DNA from: Arthrobacter sp. B3I4
GTDB taxonomy: Bacteria; Actinomycetota; Actinomycetes; Actinomycetales; Micrococcaceae
Length of the DNA: 64,000 bases
Assembly (NCBI RefSeq): GCF_030816855.1
Contig: NZ_JAUSYK010000001.1
Location: 1,860,001-1,924,000, forward strand
Direction of reading: 5' to 3'
Shown here piece after piece: positions 40,932 through 50,057 of this stretch. The position numbers and the translations under genes are program-made. The first letter of the stretch is position 1. Every line of letters begins with the position of its first letter. The notes beneath the pieces were generated by a model. That model did not search any database. It was given only the letters and a program-made list of their open reading frames with translations, and was not told the origin of the DNA.

Positions 40932-42338
40932 ATGACACCGCTGGCCCGACGCACCCCTGCCCGCGAGGCCGCCCGCCGCGGCCGCCTGGTCAGTGCTGCC
41001 GTGGCGCTGGTGCTCGCCGCGAACTTCGGAGCCTCGACCCCGGTGGCCTTTGCGGACACCCTCGAGGACCAGCAGGCCGCCCTGAACGCCGAGGCGGCCC
41101 GGGTGCAGCAGTCCCTCGAGTTCGTTGACGCCAAGATCGCCAAGGCCGCCGGGGACCTCGTGGTCTACCAGGGCCAGCTTCCCGGCGCCCAGCAGGCACT
41201 GCTGGACGCCCAGGGCCGGGTTGCCGGCGCGGTCAAAGAGGTCGAGGCTCTTGCCGCACGCGTGGATCTCGCCCAGCAAAACAAGGCAAAGATCACCCAG
41301 CAGCTCGAAAACGACAAACAAAAAATCACCGATACCAAGAAGCTGATCGGACAGATCGCCTCCCAGGCGTACAAGTCCGGCGGTGTCCCGTCCAACCTCT
41401 CGCTGTTCTTCGGCTCCAACCAGGGCGGCAGCCTCACCGACACGATCGACCTGGCCGACCAGGCCCTGCGCAGCCAGAACTCCGCAATGGACAAGCTCAG
41501 CCAGCAGAACGCCACCAATGTGAACTCCCAGGCGCGCCTGCAGGCCGTTGAAGCGGAAATCACGGACCTTAAAGCCAAAGCGGACGCTGCGCTGGCCCGG
41601 GAGAAGGCAGCCCGCGATGAAGCCGAGGCCAAGAAGGCCCAGGTGGACAAGCTGATCGCGGACACCAACCGCCTCAACGGTGAGTTGCAGGCCGCCAAAC
41701 CCGGCATTCAGAGCCAGATCGCACAGGTCAAGGCCCGGCAGGACTCCGTCGCAGCGGAAATCGTCGAACGCGACCGGAAGCTCCGCGAAGCCTGGGAAGC
41801 CGAGCAGCGCCGCATTGCTGAGGCCGCGGCCGCCGCCGCTGCGGCGGCAGCCCGCGCCCAGGGCCAGGTACAGGCCAAGCCAGCTCCTTACGTCCCCGCC
41901 CCGCCAGGCCCGGTGTCGGCCTTCGCGCTGCGCAGCCCGTTCAACGGCGTCCCGATCACCTCGGGATTCGGCTGGCGCGCGACGCCGCCGGGCACCATCG
42001 ACTTCTACGGCCAGGGCGGCTACATGCACACCGGGATCGACTTCGGGGCCGCCTGCGGCACCCCGGTGTACGCCCCGGCAGCCGGCACCATCGTCTCGGC
42101 CGGGTGGGGAAACGACGGCGGCGGCAACAACGTGAAGATCTCGCACGGCGTGGTCCAGGGCAACTCGCTGACCACCATCTTCTACCACAACACCTCCGTG
42201 GCGGTCTCGGTCGGCCAGCAGGTCAGCCAGGGCCAGCTGATCGCCTACTCCGGAACAACCGGCAACTCCACCGGCTGCCACTCCCACTTCGAGACGTGGG
42301 TCAACGGCAAGGCCGTGGACCCGATGGGGCTGCTCTAG
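40932..42338 (+). CDS. coiled-coil M23 peptidase (FtsEX-activated hydrolase)
   Basis: 468-aa secreted peptidoglycan endopeptidase of the EnvC/PcsB/RipC type. Signal peptide at 1-40 (GRLVSAAVALVLAANFGASTPVAFA), two long coiled coils (about 45-300, rich in Gln, Ala, Lys), then an M23/LytM domain (GFGWRA..., GGYMHTGIDFG and CHSHFETW) with the zinc ligands H, D and HxH present, so probably catalytic. The coiled coil is the part expected to dock on FtsX. Starts 25 bp after ftsX. Confidence 0.92.
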   Translation: MTPLARRTPAREAARRGRLVSAAVALVLAANFGASTPVAFADTLEDQQAALNAEAARVQQSLEFVDAKIAKAAGDLVVYQGQLPGAQQALLDAQGRVAGAVKEVEALAARVDLAQQNKAKITQQLENDKQKITDTKKLIGQIASQAYKSGGVPSNLSLFFGSNQGGSLTDTIDLADQALRSQNSAMDKLSQQNATNVNSQARLQAVEAEITDLKAKADAALAREKAARDEAEAKKAQVDKLIADTNRLNGELQAAKPGIQSQIAQVKARQDSVAAEIVERDRKLREAWEAEQRRIAEAAAAAAAAAARAQGQVQAKPAPYVPAPPGPVSAFALRSPFNGVPITSGFGWRATPPGTIDFYGQGGYMHTGIDFGAACGTPVYAPAAGTIVSAGWGNDGGGNNVKISHGVVQGNSLTTIFYHNTSVAVSVGQQVSQGQLIAYSGTTGNSTGCHSHFETWVNGKAVDPMGLL

Positions 42339-42378
42339 ACTGGAACTGACCCGCACCACCGATTGAGGAGTTATCACC

Positions 42379-42849
42379 GTGCCTAAAGAAAGTGGCCGGA
42401 AAGTAGTGGCCACCAACCGCAAGGCCCGGCACGACTACCACGTCCTGGATACCTACGAAGCCGGCATCGCGTTGATGGGGACCGAGGTGAAGTCCCTGCG
42501 CGAGGGCCACGCCTCCATGGTCGATGGCTTCTGCACCTTCTACAACGACGAGTTATGGATGGAAGGCATCCACATCCCCGAGTACCACCAGGGGAGCTGG
42601 ACCAACCACGCCGCCCGCCGCCGGCGGAAGCTGCTTCTGCACCGTGAAGAGCTGATCAAGATCTCGCACAAGATCCGCGAATCCGGCTTCACCATCGTGC
42701 CCCTGCAGCTGTACTTCGTGGACGGCCGGGCGAAGGTGGAAATCGGCGTCGCCCGCGGTAAGAAGGAGTACGACAAGCGCCAGACGCTGCGCGAGCAGCA
42801 GGACAAGCGCGAGGCGCTGCGCGTCATGCGGGAGCGCAACCGGGCATGA
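42379..42849 (+). CDS. smpB: SsrA-binding protein SmpB
   Basis: 156-aa tmRNA partner for rescue of stalled ribosomes. NRKARHDYHVLDTYEAGI, LMGTEVKSLREGHASM and DGFCTFYNDELWM mark the oligonucleotide-binding barrel; the basic tail (GKKEYDKRQTLREQQDKREALR) is the part that enters the mRNA channel. GTG start with GAGGAGTTATCACC upstream. ssrA follows 126 bp later. Confidence 0.97.
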   Translation: MPKESGRKVVATNRKARHDYHVLDTYEAGIALMGTEVKSLREGHASMVDGFCTFYNDELWMEGIHIPEYHQGSWTNHAARRRRKLLLHREELIKISHKIRESGFTIVPLQLYFVDGRAKVEIGVARGKKEYDKRQTLREQQDKREALRVMRERNRA

Positions 42850-42975
42850 CCACCGGGCCGGGCAGCTGACGGAAGGGCCGGGAAGAAAACGGCGGCGTCG
42901 TGCGTTATGCTTGGTAGTCCGGGATGGATCCGCAGGAACCAGACCGGTGAAGTAGGAACATTGATAACAAAATAC

Positions 42976-43341
42976 GGGGATGATCGGTTTCGACGATGTT
43001 AGTCGCGACAGGTGAAGCGGGCCGAGGATGCAGAATTATCTCGTAAACGCTTTCTGCAAACCAATAAGTGCCGAATCAAAACGCACTGACTTCGCTCTCG
43101 CTGCCTAAGCAGTAAGACAGTCCGTCAGCCCGAGGTTGCTATTGCCCCGGATCCTGGCGTCATTTAAATAGCCACTGCTGTTCACCTCCGTCATCGGGGT
43201 GAACGGGACTCTTTGATGACTGGGCCCGGATCAGCCACCTGTTTGCAGGATGGCTGGGGCCGAGAAAATCCGACGCAAACTGCGCCCGGAGAAGCCCTGA
43301 CAACACGACATCGGACGGGGGTTCAATTCCCCCCATCTCCA
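42976..43341 (+). ncRNA. ssrA: transfer-messenger RNA
   Basis: Begins GGGGATGATCGGTTTCGAC and ends with the T-loop GGTTCAATTCC and acceptor strand CATCTCCA; the two ends pair as a tRNA-like acceptor stem. CCA is not encoded (ACT follows). The tag frame at 43070-43108 reads GCC GAA TCA ... GCC TAA, giving AESKRTDFALAA, a typical actinobacterial degron ending in ALAA. About 366 nt. Confidence 0.97.
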
Positions 43342-43392
43342 CTCAGCTCGTTAACGAGCAGGAGCCCCGGCAACGGAGCTCCACCCCGTAGC

Positions 43393-43425
43393 AAAAGGCC
43401 GGAAGCATCAGCTTCCGGCCTTTTT
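43393..43425 (+). terminator. terminator after ssrA
   Basis: Stem AAAAGGCCGGAAGC / GCTTCCGGCCTTTTT with the tetraloop ATCA. Strong intrinsic form. Confidence 0.9.
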
Positions 43426-43498
43426 GTTTGCCCGTTACGTGTAGGCATTGTGCGTGTACGCACGGCGGGCGCTCGACGGCGAGTACCCGCCGACGCAG

Positions 43499-43633
43499 TC
43501 AGCGCTTCTTGATGTGCGCCACCGGGTCAGTGTGCTCGTCAACGATGTGCTTGGCCTTCTTATCGGCCCGTTTTTCCTTGATGGTTTTGACCGGCTTCTT
43601 GGTCAGGTGCCGGTGCGGCGACTTGTCAGGCAT
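43499..43633 (-). CDS. 44-aa Lys-rich conserved-looking small protein
   Basis: Short gene of unknown function: PDKSPHRHLTKKPVKTIKEK, then RADKKAKHIVDEHTDPVAHI and a KKR end. Very basic with a central helix, so nucleic-acid or ribosome binding is possible. The start is firm: GAGGGAG stands seven bases before the ATG at 43633. It faces the ssrA terminator. Confidence 0.75.
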   Translation of the reverse strand: MPDKSPHRHLTKKPVKTIKEKRADKKAKHIVDEHTDPVAHIKKR

Positions 43634-43683
43634 TGCAAGCTCCCTCAAAAGGTCGGGCCCGGGATGAGCCCGTGCTTTTAAGG

Positions 43684-44055
43684 CTACGCCTCGGGTACCG
43701 CGACGTCCACGATGCCGACGAAGCGGCTGCCGACGCCCTCGTACTCGCTGCGGACCAGCCCGGCGCCGGGAGCAGGCACTTCATACGGTGCGTGGTGCGC
43801 GCAGCAGACGTAGCTGAACTCCGGCCACCATTTCTTCGGACGTGCCGCCTCGGAGTAGCCGCACACGGCGCAGGTCAGCTGCGTCCAGACGGGACGCTTC
43901 CCCGTGCGGTTGGCCTTCGACTGGCGCAACCAGGCCGGCGGGTTGTCCAGCAGTTCGTTGAGCTCAGCGTCAGTCAGCCGGGACGGAAGGCCGTGGCGGC
44001 TGGCCATTTCCAGTGGGATATCCAGGATCTGGGCTGCTTCGCGTCGGGTAACCAT
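43684..44055 (-). CDS. 123-aa protein with CxxC motif
   Basis: Unknown function. N-terminal TRREAAQILDIPLEMASRHG resembles a helix-turn-helix; ELNELLDNPPAWLRQSKANR follows; then a Cys cluster (LTCAVCGYSE, VCCAHH) that could bind zinc; a hydrophobic strand pair at the end. Probably a small DNA-binding protein. ATG start at 44055, divergent from the MFS gene. Confidence 0.7.
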   Translation of the reverse strand: MVTRREAAQILDIPLEMASRHGLPSRLTDAELNELLDNPPAWLRQSKANRTGKRPVWTQLTCAVCGYSEAARPKKWWPEFSYVCCAHHAPYEVPAPGAGLVRSEYEGVGSRFVGIVDVAVPEA

Positions 44056-44181
44056 CCCTCAACTTTACGGGATCGGCAGGTCCCGGAGCCCGGCGCGCAG
44101 CCGGTGCTAGGCTCAAGCCAGACCCGGTGGCCGCCCCGCCCTGCTGGACGAGTCGCGCGGGCAACGAGGAAGGCAGCAGCC

Positions 44182-45627
44182 ATGTCCGGCAACCCCGCCA
44201 CAGCCATGACGAGCCTTGAGAAACGCGTGCTCTACGTGGCGATTGTCGCCTCCTTCATCGCTTTTCTGGACGGCTCGGTGGTTAATCTGGCCCTGCCCGC
44301 GATCAGCCGGGAGCTCGGCGGCGGGCTGGTGGTCCAGCAGTGGGTCGTGGACGCCTACCTGCTCACCCTGGGGGCACTGATTCTCGTCGCCGGGTCACTG
44401 TCGGACCAGTTCGGCCGGGTACGGGTCCTGCAGTGGGGCCTTGCCGGGTTCACTCTTACGTCGGTGCTGTGCGGCCTCGCCTGGAACGGCGAGTCGCTGA
44501 TCGTGGCGCGTGGGCTGCAGGGCGTCGCGGGGGCCCTGTTGGTGCCGAGTTCACTGGCGCTGATCGTGACGGTGTTCAGCGGCCAGGCCCAGTCGGCGGC
44601 GATCGGGAGATGGTCGGCGTGGACCTCGGGGGCGATCGTCGCGGCCCCGCTGCTCGGCGGGGTCTCGGTGGATGTGTTCACGTGGCGGATGATTTTCTTC
44701 CTCAACGTCGTTCCTGCCGCCGCGGTCTGGCCTGCGCTTCGCCGGCTGCGGGAACAGGACCTCGAACGCGCGCCCGGCAGTACCGTCGACATCACCGGGA
44801 CGGTCCTGGCGGTCATCGGCCTTGGCGGTATTGTCTACGCGTTCATCGAACGCGGCAGCCTGGGCTGGGGGTCCCCGCAGGTCTGGCTGCCGCTGGGCCT
44901 TGGCGTAGCCGGCCTCGTCGCGTTCCTGCTGCACGAGGCGCGCACCCCGGCGCCGATGATGCCGCTGCGGCTCTTTACCATCCGCAATTTCGGCTGGGGC
45001 AACATTGCCACCATGGTGATCTATGGGGCACTCAGTCTGGGCTTCTTCGTCCTGGGACTGTACCTGCAGCAAGTTGCCGGCCTCGGTGCCACCGCGGCCG
45101 GGTTCGCCCTGCTGCCCTCCACCCTGATCCTGCTGCTGCTCTCCGCCCGCGTCGGAACCCTTTCCGGCCGCTTTGGTCCGCGCTGGTTCATGACCGCGGG
45201 ACCGGTGCTGTGCGCGGCGGGCTTCCTGATGCTGCTCGGCGTCGGCCTGCCGCTGGACTACTTCGCGCAGGTCTTTCCCGGAATGGTGGTCTTCGGGATC
45301 GGCCTGGCCGTGACGGTAGCGCCCTTGACTGCGGCCATCCTCGGCGCGGTGGATCCCGAAGAGGCCGGGATCGGGTCGGCCGTGAACAACGCCGTCGCCC
45401 GCATCGCCGGCCTGGTGGCCATTGCGTTTGCCGGGCTCATTACCGGGCCGGTGATTACGACGGCGGGTCTGCACGCCACGGCGGCGGTCACTGCTGCGCT
45501 TTTTCTCGCCGGTGCCGCCGCGTCCGCCGTCGGCATCCGTAATCCGCAACCAAACAGCGGGACCAGCGGCGACAGCGAAGCAAGCGGCGACGGCGTCGAC
45601 GGCGGGGGAGCGCCCGCCGCGGCTTAG
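44182..45627 (+). CDS. DHA2-type MFS multidrug transporter
   Basis: 481-aa major-facilitator transporter of the 14-helix DHA2 (EmrB/QacA) class. Motif D1 (FLDGSVVNLALPAI), motif A (GSLSDQFGRVRVLQWG) and motif C-like GALLVPSSLALI can be seen. Exports toxic compounds with protons. ATG 44182 chosen as the start of similarity; the frame is open far upstream. Its stop overlaps the convergent mntR gene by 4 bp. Substrate unknown. Confidence 0.9.
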   Translation: MSGNPATAMTSLEKRVLYVAIVASFIAFLDGSVVNLALPAISRELGGGLVVQQWVVDAYLLTLGALILVAGSLSDQFGRVRVLQWGLAGFTLTSVLCGLAWNGESLIVARGLQGVAGALLVPSSLALIVTVFSGQAQSAAIGRWSAWTSGAIVAAPLLGGVSVDVFTWRMIFFLNVVPAAAVWPALRRLREQDLERAPGSTVDITGTVLAVIGLGGIVYAFIERGSLGWGSPQVWLPLGLGVAGLVAFLLHEARTPAPMMPLRLFTIRNFGWGNIATMVIYGALSLGFFVLGLYLQQVAGLGATAAGFALLPSTLILLLLSARVGTLSGRFGPRWFMTAGPVLCAAGFLMLLGVGLPLDYFAQVFPGMVVFGIGLAVTVAPLTAAILGAVDPEEAGIGSAVNNAVARIAGLVAIAFAGLITGPVITTAGLHATAAVTAALFLAGAAASAVGIRNPQPNSGTSGDSEASGDGVDGGGAPAAA

Positions 45628-46334
45628 CCGGCGACGGTGCAGCCCGAGTGGGCCGCGTCCGTGTGCACCCAGAGTGCGGACGCCACCTCGTCGGCGAGGT
45701 CGACGTCGCGCAACTGCCCGGGGCCGCCGATCCGGACCACGAGCGGGCCGCCGAACGGTTTTCGGCCGAGGACCTGAACCTGCGCGTCCAGAGCGATCTG
45801 CTCCGCCGCAAGGTAGCGCAGCAGCTCCGGGTTCTCGTCGCTGATCCGGGTGATCTGGCCGGTATGGCCGTCGTCAAGTTCACTCATCCGGTGCGCCGGC
45901 GGCATCAGCACCGAGCCGTCCGCCGCGGGAATCGGATCACCATGCGGATCTCGGACCGGGTTACCCAGCTTGGCGGCCATCCGCTCGATAAACGTGTCGG
46001 AGACGGCATGTTCGAGCAGTTCCGCTTCGTCGTGGACCTCGTCCCAGCGGTAGCCGAGCTCCTGGACCAGGAAGGTCTCGATCAGCCGGTGCCGGCGGAC
46101 CATCGAAAGGGCAAGCCGGACGCCGTCGCCGGTCAGCGTAACGGCGCTGTACGGTTTGTGGTCCACCAGGCCCTGTTCCTTGAGCTTGCGCACCATTTCG
46201 GAGACAGAGGAATTGGCGACGCCCAGCCGCTGGGCCAGTTGCGTGGAGGTGATGGGCTTGTCCTGCCACTCCGTGAAGGAATAGATGACCTTGACGTAGT
46301 CCTCGATCGAGGAGGATGGCGGACTGGTTTTCAC
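45624..46334 (-). CDS. mntR: DtxR-family metal regulator, probably MntR
   Basis: 236 aa: an N-terminal winged helix (SIEDYVKVIYSFTEWQDKPI, VANSSVSEMVRKLKEQGLVDH), a metal-binding dimerisation domain (RRHRLIETFLVQELGY, EAELLEHAVSD, and GNPVRDPHGDPIP) and a C-terminal SH3-like domain. DtxR proteins repress metal uptake when loaded with Mn or Fe. Ten bases after mntH on the same strand, so manganese is the likely ligand. GTG start. A DtxR/MntR-like box stands upstream of mntH. Confidence 0.88.
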   Translation of the reverse strand: MKTSPPSSSIEDYVKVIYSFTEWQDKPITSTQLAQRLGVANSSVSEMVRKLKEQGLVDHKPYSAVTLTGDGVRLALSMVRRHRLIETFLVQELGYRWDEVHDEAELLEHAVSDTFIERMAAKLGNPVRDPHGDPIPAADGSVLMPPAHRMSELDDGHTGQITRISDENPELLRYLAAEQIALDAQVQVLGRKPFGGPLVVRIGGPGQLRDVDLADEVASALWVHTDAAHSGCTVAG

Positions 46335-46344
46335 AGCCCCTAGC

Positions 46345-47640
46345 CTACCGTCCGGCCGCGCCGGAGAACGTGAGCCACAGCAGGACCAGGTTCAGGGCCA
46401 CCACCAGAATGACGCTGACGACGGCGGCGATCCGCAGGGGCAGTCCGTCGGCGAACCGCCCCATCAGGGTTTTGCTGCTGGTCAGCACCACGAGCGGGAC
46501 CAGCACGAAGGGTATCCCGAAGCTGAGCACCACCTGGCTGAGCACCAGCGCCCAGGTGGGGTCGAAGCCGACGGCCAGCAGCACGACGGCGGGAATCAGC
46601 GTAAGGACCCGGCGCACCATCAGCGGAATCCGGAGCTTAAGCAGGCCCTCCATGATGGTGCCGCCGGCATAGCAGCCCACGGAGGTGGACGCCAGGCCGG
46701 AGGCCAGCAGGCCGACAGCGAAGATCACCCCTACCACCGGACCAAGGCTGTTGGTGATCGCGGCGTGGGCGCCCTCGATGCTGTCCGTTCCCTCCACGCC
46801 GCCCAGGGTGGAGGCGGCCAGCAGCAGCATCCCGATGTTGACGACGCCGGCGACGGCCAGCGCCGTCACGACGTCCCAGCGCGTGGCCTTGACCAGCCGG
46901 GCGACGGCGTGGTGCGGGACGTGGAGGTGGCGGTCCGGGCGGTGCCGGTCCCGGGAGAGCGCCGAGTGCACGTAGATGGCGTGCGGCATAACCGTGGCAC
47001 CGAGCATGCTCGCGGCGAGGAGTACCGTGTCCGGACCCTGGAAGCCGGGCACGAGCCCGGCCAGCACGCCGCGGGCGTCGGGCGGGCTGATGAAAAGCCC
47101 GGCCAGGAAGCCAACGGTGATGATGCCGAGCAGGAAAATGATGACGAACTCGAAGGGCCGCTGCTGGTTGCGGCTCTGCACGGCGAGCAGGCCCATCGAA
47201 ACGGCCCCGACAAGAAGGGCGCCAACGGGGAGGGGGAGGCCGAAGAGCAGATACAGCGCCACCGCACCGCCGACGACTTCGGCGAGGTCGGTGGCCGCGG
47301 CCACGATTTCGGCCTGCACCCAGAAGGCCCGGCGCCAGGCGGGCCGGAGCCGTTCGCCAAGGATTTCGGGCAGGCTCCTGCCCGTGACGATGCCAAGCTT
47401 CGCTGACTGGTACTGGACCAGTACGGCCATGACATTGGCCGCGACGAGGACCCAGACCAGCAGGTAGCCGTATTGCGCACCGGCCGTAAGGTTGGCGGCC
47501 ACGTTGCCCGGGTCCACATAGGCGATGGCTGCCACGAAGGCCGGGCCCAGCAAACCCAGGAGGGCGCGGCGGTGTCCGCGCACCCCTCGGGCGGGGGGTT
47601 GCCCGGCGGCGGACGGTTCGTGTCCTGCGACATCCAGCAC
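46345..47640 (-). CDS. mntH: Nramp manganese transporter
   Basis: 431-aa proton-driven divalent metal importer with 11 helices. The DPGN motif of helix 1 (AIAYVDPGNVAANL) and the MPH motif of helix 6 (ATVMPHAIYVHSAL) are intact, as needed for Mn(II) or Fe(II). ATG start. First gene of an mntH-mntR operon preceded by a palindromic operator at 47679-47694. Confidence 0.95.
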   Translation of the reverse strand: MLDVAGHEPSAAGQPPARGVRGHRRALLGLLGPAFVAAIAYVDPGNVAANLTAGAQYGYLLVWVLVAANVMAVLVQYQSAKLGIVTGRSLPEILGERLRPAWRRAFWVQAEIVAAATDLAEVVGGAVALYLLFGLPLPVGALLVGAVSMGLLAVQSRNQQRPFEFVIIFLLGIITVGFLAGLFISPPDARGVLAGLVPGFQGPDTVLLAASMLGATVMPHAIYVHSALSRDRHRPDRHLHVPHHAVARLVKATRWDVVTALAVAGVVNIGMLLLAASTLGGVEGTDSIEGAHAAITNSLGPVVGVIFAVGLLASGLASTSVGCYAGGTIMEGLLKLRIPLMVRRVLTLIPAVVLLAVGFDPTWALVLSQVVLSFGIPFVLVPLVVLTSSKTLMGRFADGLPLRIAAVVSVILVVALNLVLLWLTFSGAAGR

Positions 47641-47678
47641 GGTGGGCTCCTAGAAATTCCGTCTACCTACATAAAGAA

Positions 47679-47694
47679 TTTAGGCATACCGAAA
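47679..47694 (-). promoter_or_regulatory. DtxR/MntR-type operator upstream of mntH
   Basis: TTTAGGCATACCGAAA is a near-perfect palindrome (TTTAGG/CCGAAA) of the DtxR-family class, centred about 47 bases upstream of the mntH start in an AT-rich promoter region. Suggests autoregulation of mntH-mntR by metal. Confidence 0.65.
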
Positions 47695-47775
47695 TACTAG
47701 GGCGCGCGGGCAGGCTTCCGCAATGCAGCCGGCGGAACTGAACGCGTGCGGGCCACCCACCACCGCTCCGGGGCG

Positions 47776-48534
47776 TCATGCCCTGGTGGCGCGCCAGCTC
47801 TGCGTCAGATAGGGGAGCGGCAGCACCTCGCCGTCTGTGTGCCCGAGGTGGTCGTGGAGGTACCAGCGAAGGTTGCTGAGCACCTTGGCACGGGTCGCTT
47901 CGCCGGCGCGCAGGTAGTAGCTGCGAGACTTGGCCAGTTCGAGAATGTCCTGCACCCCGACGGGGTCTTCCCAGCGGGTGAGGTGACTTTGCAGCGCGGT
48001 GAATTCGGCACCCAGGGCCGGCTTGAAGGAGGGCTTGTGGACATCGCCGGCATGCATGATCCGGGACAGCCGGTGGACCCAGGGGACGGCGGTGTCGAGC
48101 TGGTTCCAGACGAGCCCGAGCACGCCGTGCGGGCGCAAAAGCCGCGCGGCCTCGGTGCTGGCCAGCACCGGATCGCACCAGTGCCAGGCCTGCGCGACGG
48201 TGACCAGATCGAACGCGTCCGCCGGCAGGCCCGTGTGCTCGGCGGTCCCGACGAGGGCGGGTACTCCCGGAAGTGAGCGGCGCAGCTGCGCCAGCATGTC
48301 CGATGACGGGTCAACGGCCACGGTGCGGAGCCCCCGCCCGACCAGAAGGGCTGTGAACTTGCCGGTGCCGGCCCCGAGATCGGCGGCGTCGCGCGCCCCG
48401 TCCGGGATCAGCCAGTCCGCCGCGTCGTCCGGGTAGCCGGGCCGCACCCGGTCGTAGTGCTCGCCGCCGTCCTGGAAGCTCTGGCCGAGCTCCTGCCGGC
48501 GGGAATGATGTAGTTTCGGGCCGCCGCCTGCCAC
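47776..48534 (-). CDS. class I SAM-dependent methyltransferase
   Basis: 252 aa. Begins with the YDRVRPGYPDDAADWL pattern of the Methyltransf_11 group; motif I AADLGAGTGKFTALL, acidic end of strand 2 (VAVDPSSDML), motif II FDLVTVAQAWHWC, then LRPHGVLGLVWNQ. Substrate unknown. GTG start with GGAGAG upstream. Lies 66 bp downstream of the SAM-riboswitch-controlled gene on the same strand and may share its transcript. Confidence 0.85.
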   Translation of the reverse strand: MAGGGPKLHHSRRQELGQSFQDGGEHYDRVRPGYPDDAADWLIPDGARDAADLGAGTGKFTALLVGRGLRTVAVDPSSDMLAQLRRSLPGVPALVGTAEHTGLPADAFDLVTVAQAWHWCDPVLASTEAARLLRPHGVLGLVWNQLDTAVPWVHRLSRIMHAGDVHKPSFKPALGAEFTALQSHLTRWEDPVGVQDILELAKSRSYYLRAGEATRAKVLSNLRWYLHDHLGHTDGEVLPLPYLTQSWRATRA

Positions 48535-48600
48535 GTGCGCTCTCCTTCGGCAGCTCTGGTTGATACCTTCGAATTTACCGCACGCGGCGGGGCAGCGGCG

Positions 48601-49992
48601 TCAGTCCAGAATGCAGGGTGCAGCCCCGGCGGTGCCCGGTGTGTTGGGGGCCCAGTGCGGGTAGCTGCGGGTGTCGTTGGCAGGCACCCAGCGGCCGGCA
48701 GCCACGACATAGTCCGAGCCCAGGCCGTTCCGCCGCAGCTCCTCGAGCCCGGCGAGCAGCCGCTCGGCGTCCCCCAGCCGGGAGCCCAGGCCGAAACTGG
48801 CCCGCAGCGAACCCGCCGGCAGGCCCAGCCGCTTCAGCAGCGGGTGCGCGCAGAAGCGGCCGTCGCGCAGGCCGACGCCGTGCTCGGCGGACAGATAGGC
48901 GGCTACCAGGCCCGCGTCATACCCGGCTACCGAGAAATTCACGACGCCGATGCTCCCGGGGCCGCCCGGGAGGGCGGAGTCCTCGAAAATGGTGTGCACC
49001 TTGACGCCGTCGATCTGTTGCAGCCCCTCGACGAGGAAGGATCGGATGGCATCCTCGTGGTCGTGCCATTGCTGCTCGTCGAGGGCTGCGATCACCTGCG
49101 TAGCGCGGGCCAGCGCGGCGGCGCCGAGGACGTTCGGCGATCCTCCTTCATGGCGGGCGGGCCCCGTGGTCCAGTTGACGGTCTCAAGCCGGGCGTCCCG
49201 GACGGCGCCGCCGCCGGCGAGGTGCGGGGTGCCGGCGTCGAGCCAGTCGGGCCGGCCCACCAGCACTCCCGCGCCGAACGGGGCGTAGAGCTTGTGGCCG
49301 GAGAAGGCGAGATAGTCCACCCCGTCGGCGGCGATATTGATGCGCCGGTGCGGGGCCAGTTGGGCGGCGTCGACGGCAATCCGGGCGCCGTATGCGTGCG
49401 CCAGGACCGCCAGCTCGCGGACCGGCAGCACCTCGCCGGTGACGTTGGACGCGCCGGTGACGGCCAGCAGGCTTACGCCGCCGGACGCCAGCTCCGCCTG
49501 GAGCCGCGCCAGCGTTCCGGCCAGCGTCGGTGCCGCGACCACGCCCCGGTGCGGCACGTTCTGCCACGGCAGCAGGTTGGCGTGGTGTTCGATGTCCAGA
49601 TACAGCACCTCACCGGTGGGCTGTCCCCCGCCGGCAGGAAGGCAGCCGGCCAGCAGGTTCAGTGCGTCGGTGGTATTCCGGGTGAAGATCACTGCGTCAT
49701 CAGGGCGTCCGCCGACGAACCCGCGGACGATGCTCCGGGCGTTCTCGTACACCGAGGTGCTCACTTGGGAGGCGTACCCGGCGCCGCGGTGCACGCTGGC
49801 GTAGTACGGCAGGATCTCATTCACGTAGGCGGACACCACGGACAGCGCGGGAGCTGACGCGGCGTAATCCAGATGCGCGTAACGGACCTGGCCGCCCTGG
49901 ATCAGCGGGGCCAGGATGTCCGCGCCGGACACCGCGGACAGCGGCCGGCGGCCGGCAACGGCGGGACGGGGAGGAAAAGTGGTAGTCGTCAT
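48601..49992 (-). CDS. aminotransferase class V, cysteine-desulfurase-like
   Basis: 463-aa PLP enzyme of the SufS/CsdA fold. YAHLDYAASAPALS opens the domain, FTRNTTDALNLLAG, DIEHHANLLPW, GASNVTGEVLPV and the Schiff-base lysine in AFSGHKLYAPFGAG follow; a Cys is in RFCAHPLL. It could release sulfur from cysteine or act as a related lyase. The leader carries a SAM-IV riboswitch and a terminator, so expression falls when S-adenosylmethionine is high; that puts it in methionine/cysteine recycling rather than housekeeping Fe-S assembly. ATG start. Confidence 0.85.
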   Translation of the reverse strand: MTTTTFPPRPAVAGRRPLSAVSGADILAPLIQGGQVRYAHLDYAASAPALSVVSAYVNEILPYYASVHRGAGYASQVSTSVYENARSIVRGFVGGRPDDAVIFTRNTTDALNLLAGCLPAGGGQPTGEVLYLDIEHHANLLPWQNVPHRGVVAAPTLAGTLARLQAELASGGVSLLAVTGASNVTGEVLPVRELAVLAHAYGARIAVDAAQLAPHRRINIAADGVDYLAFSGHKLYAPFGAGVLVGRPDWLDAGTPHLAGGGAVRDARLETVNWTTGPARHEGGSPNVLGAAALARATQVIAALDEQQWHDHEDAIRSFLVEGLQQIDGVKVHTIFEDSALPGGPGSIGVVNFSVAGYDAGLVAAYLSAEHGVGLRDGRFCAHPLLKRLGLPAGSLRASFGLGSRLGDAERLLAGLEELRRNGLGSDYVVAAGRWVPANDTRSYPHWAPNTPGTAGAAPCILD

Positions 49993-50004
49993 GGGACCTC
50001 GCTC

Positions 50005-50030
50005 GAAAAGGACCCCGTTCCAAGGGATCC
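50005..50030 (-). terminator. riboswitch expression-platform terminator
   Basis: On the minus strand GGATCCC-TTGGAAC-GGGGTCC forms a 7-bp stem (one wobble pair) followed by TTTT, between the SAM aptamer and the start codon at 49992. Placed to end transcription when SAM is bound. A second hairpin (GCCGGTCCG/CGGACCGGC) lies between it and the aptamer and may act as switch. Confidence 0.65.
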
Positions 50031-50057
50031 GCGCTTGCCGGTCCGCTCCGGACCGGC

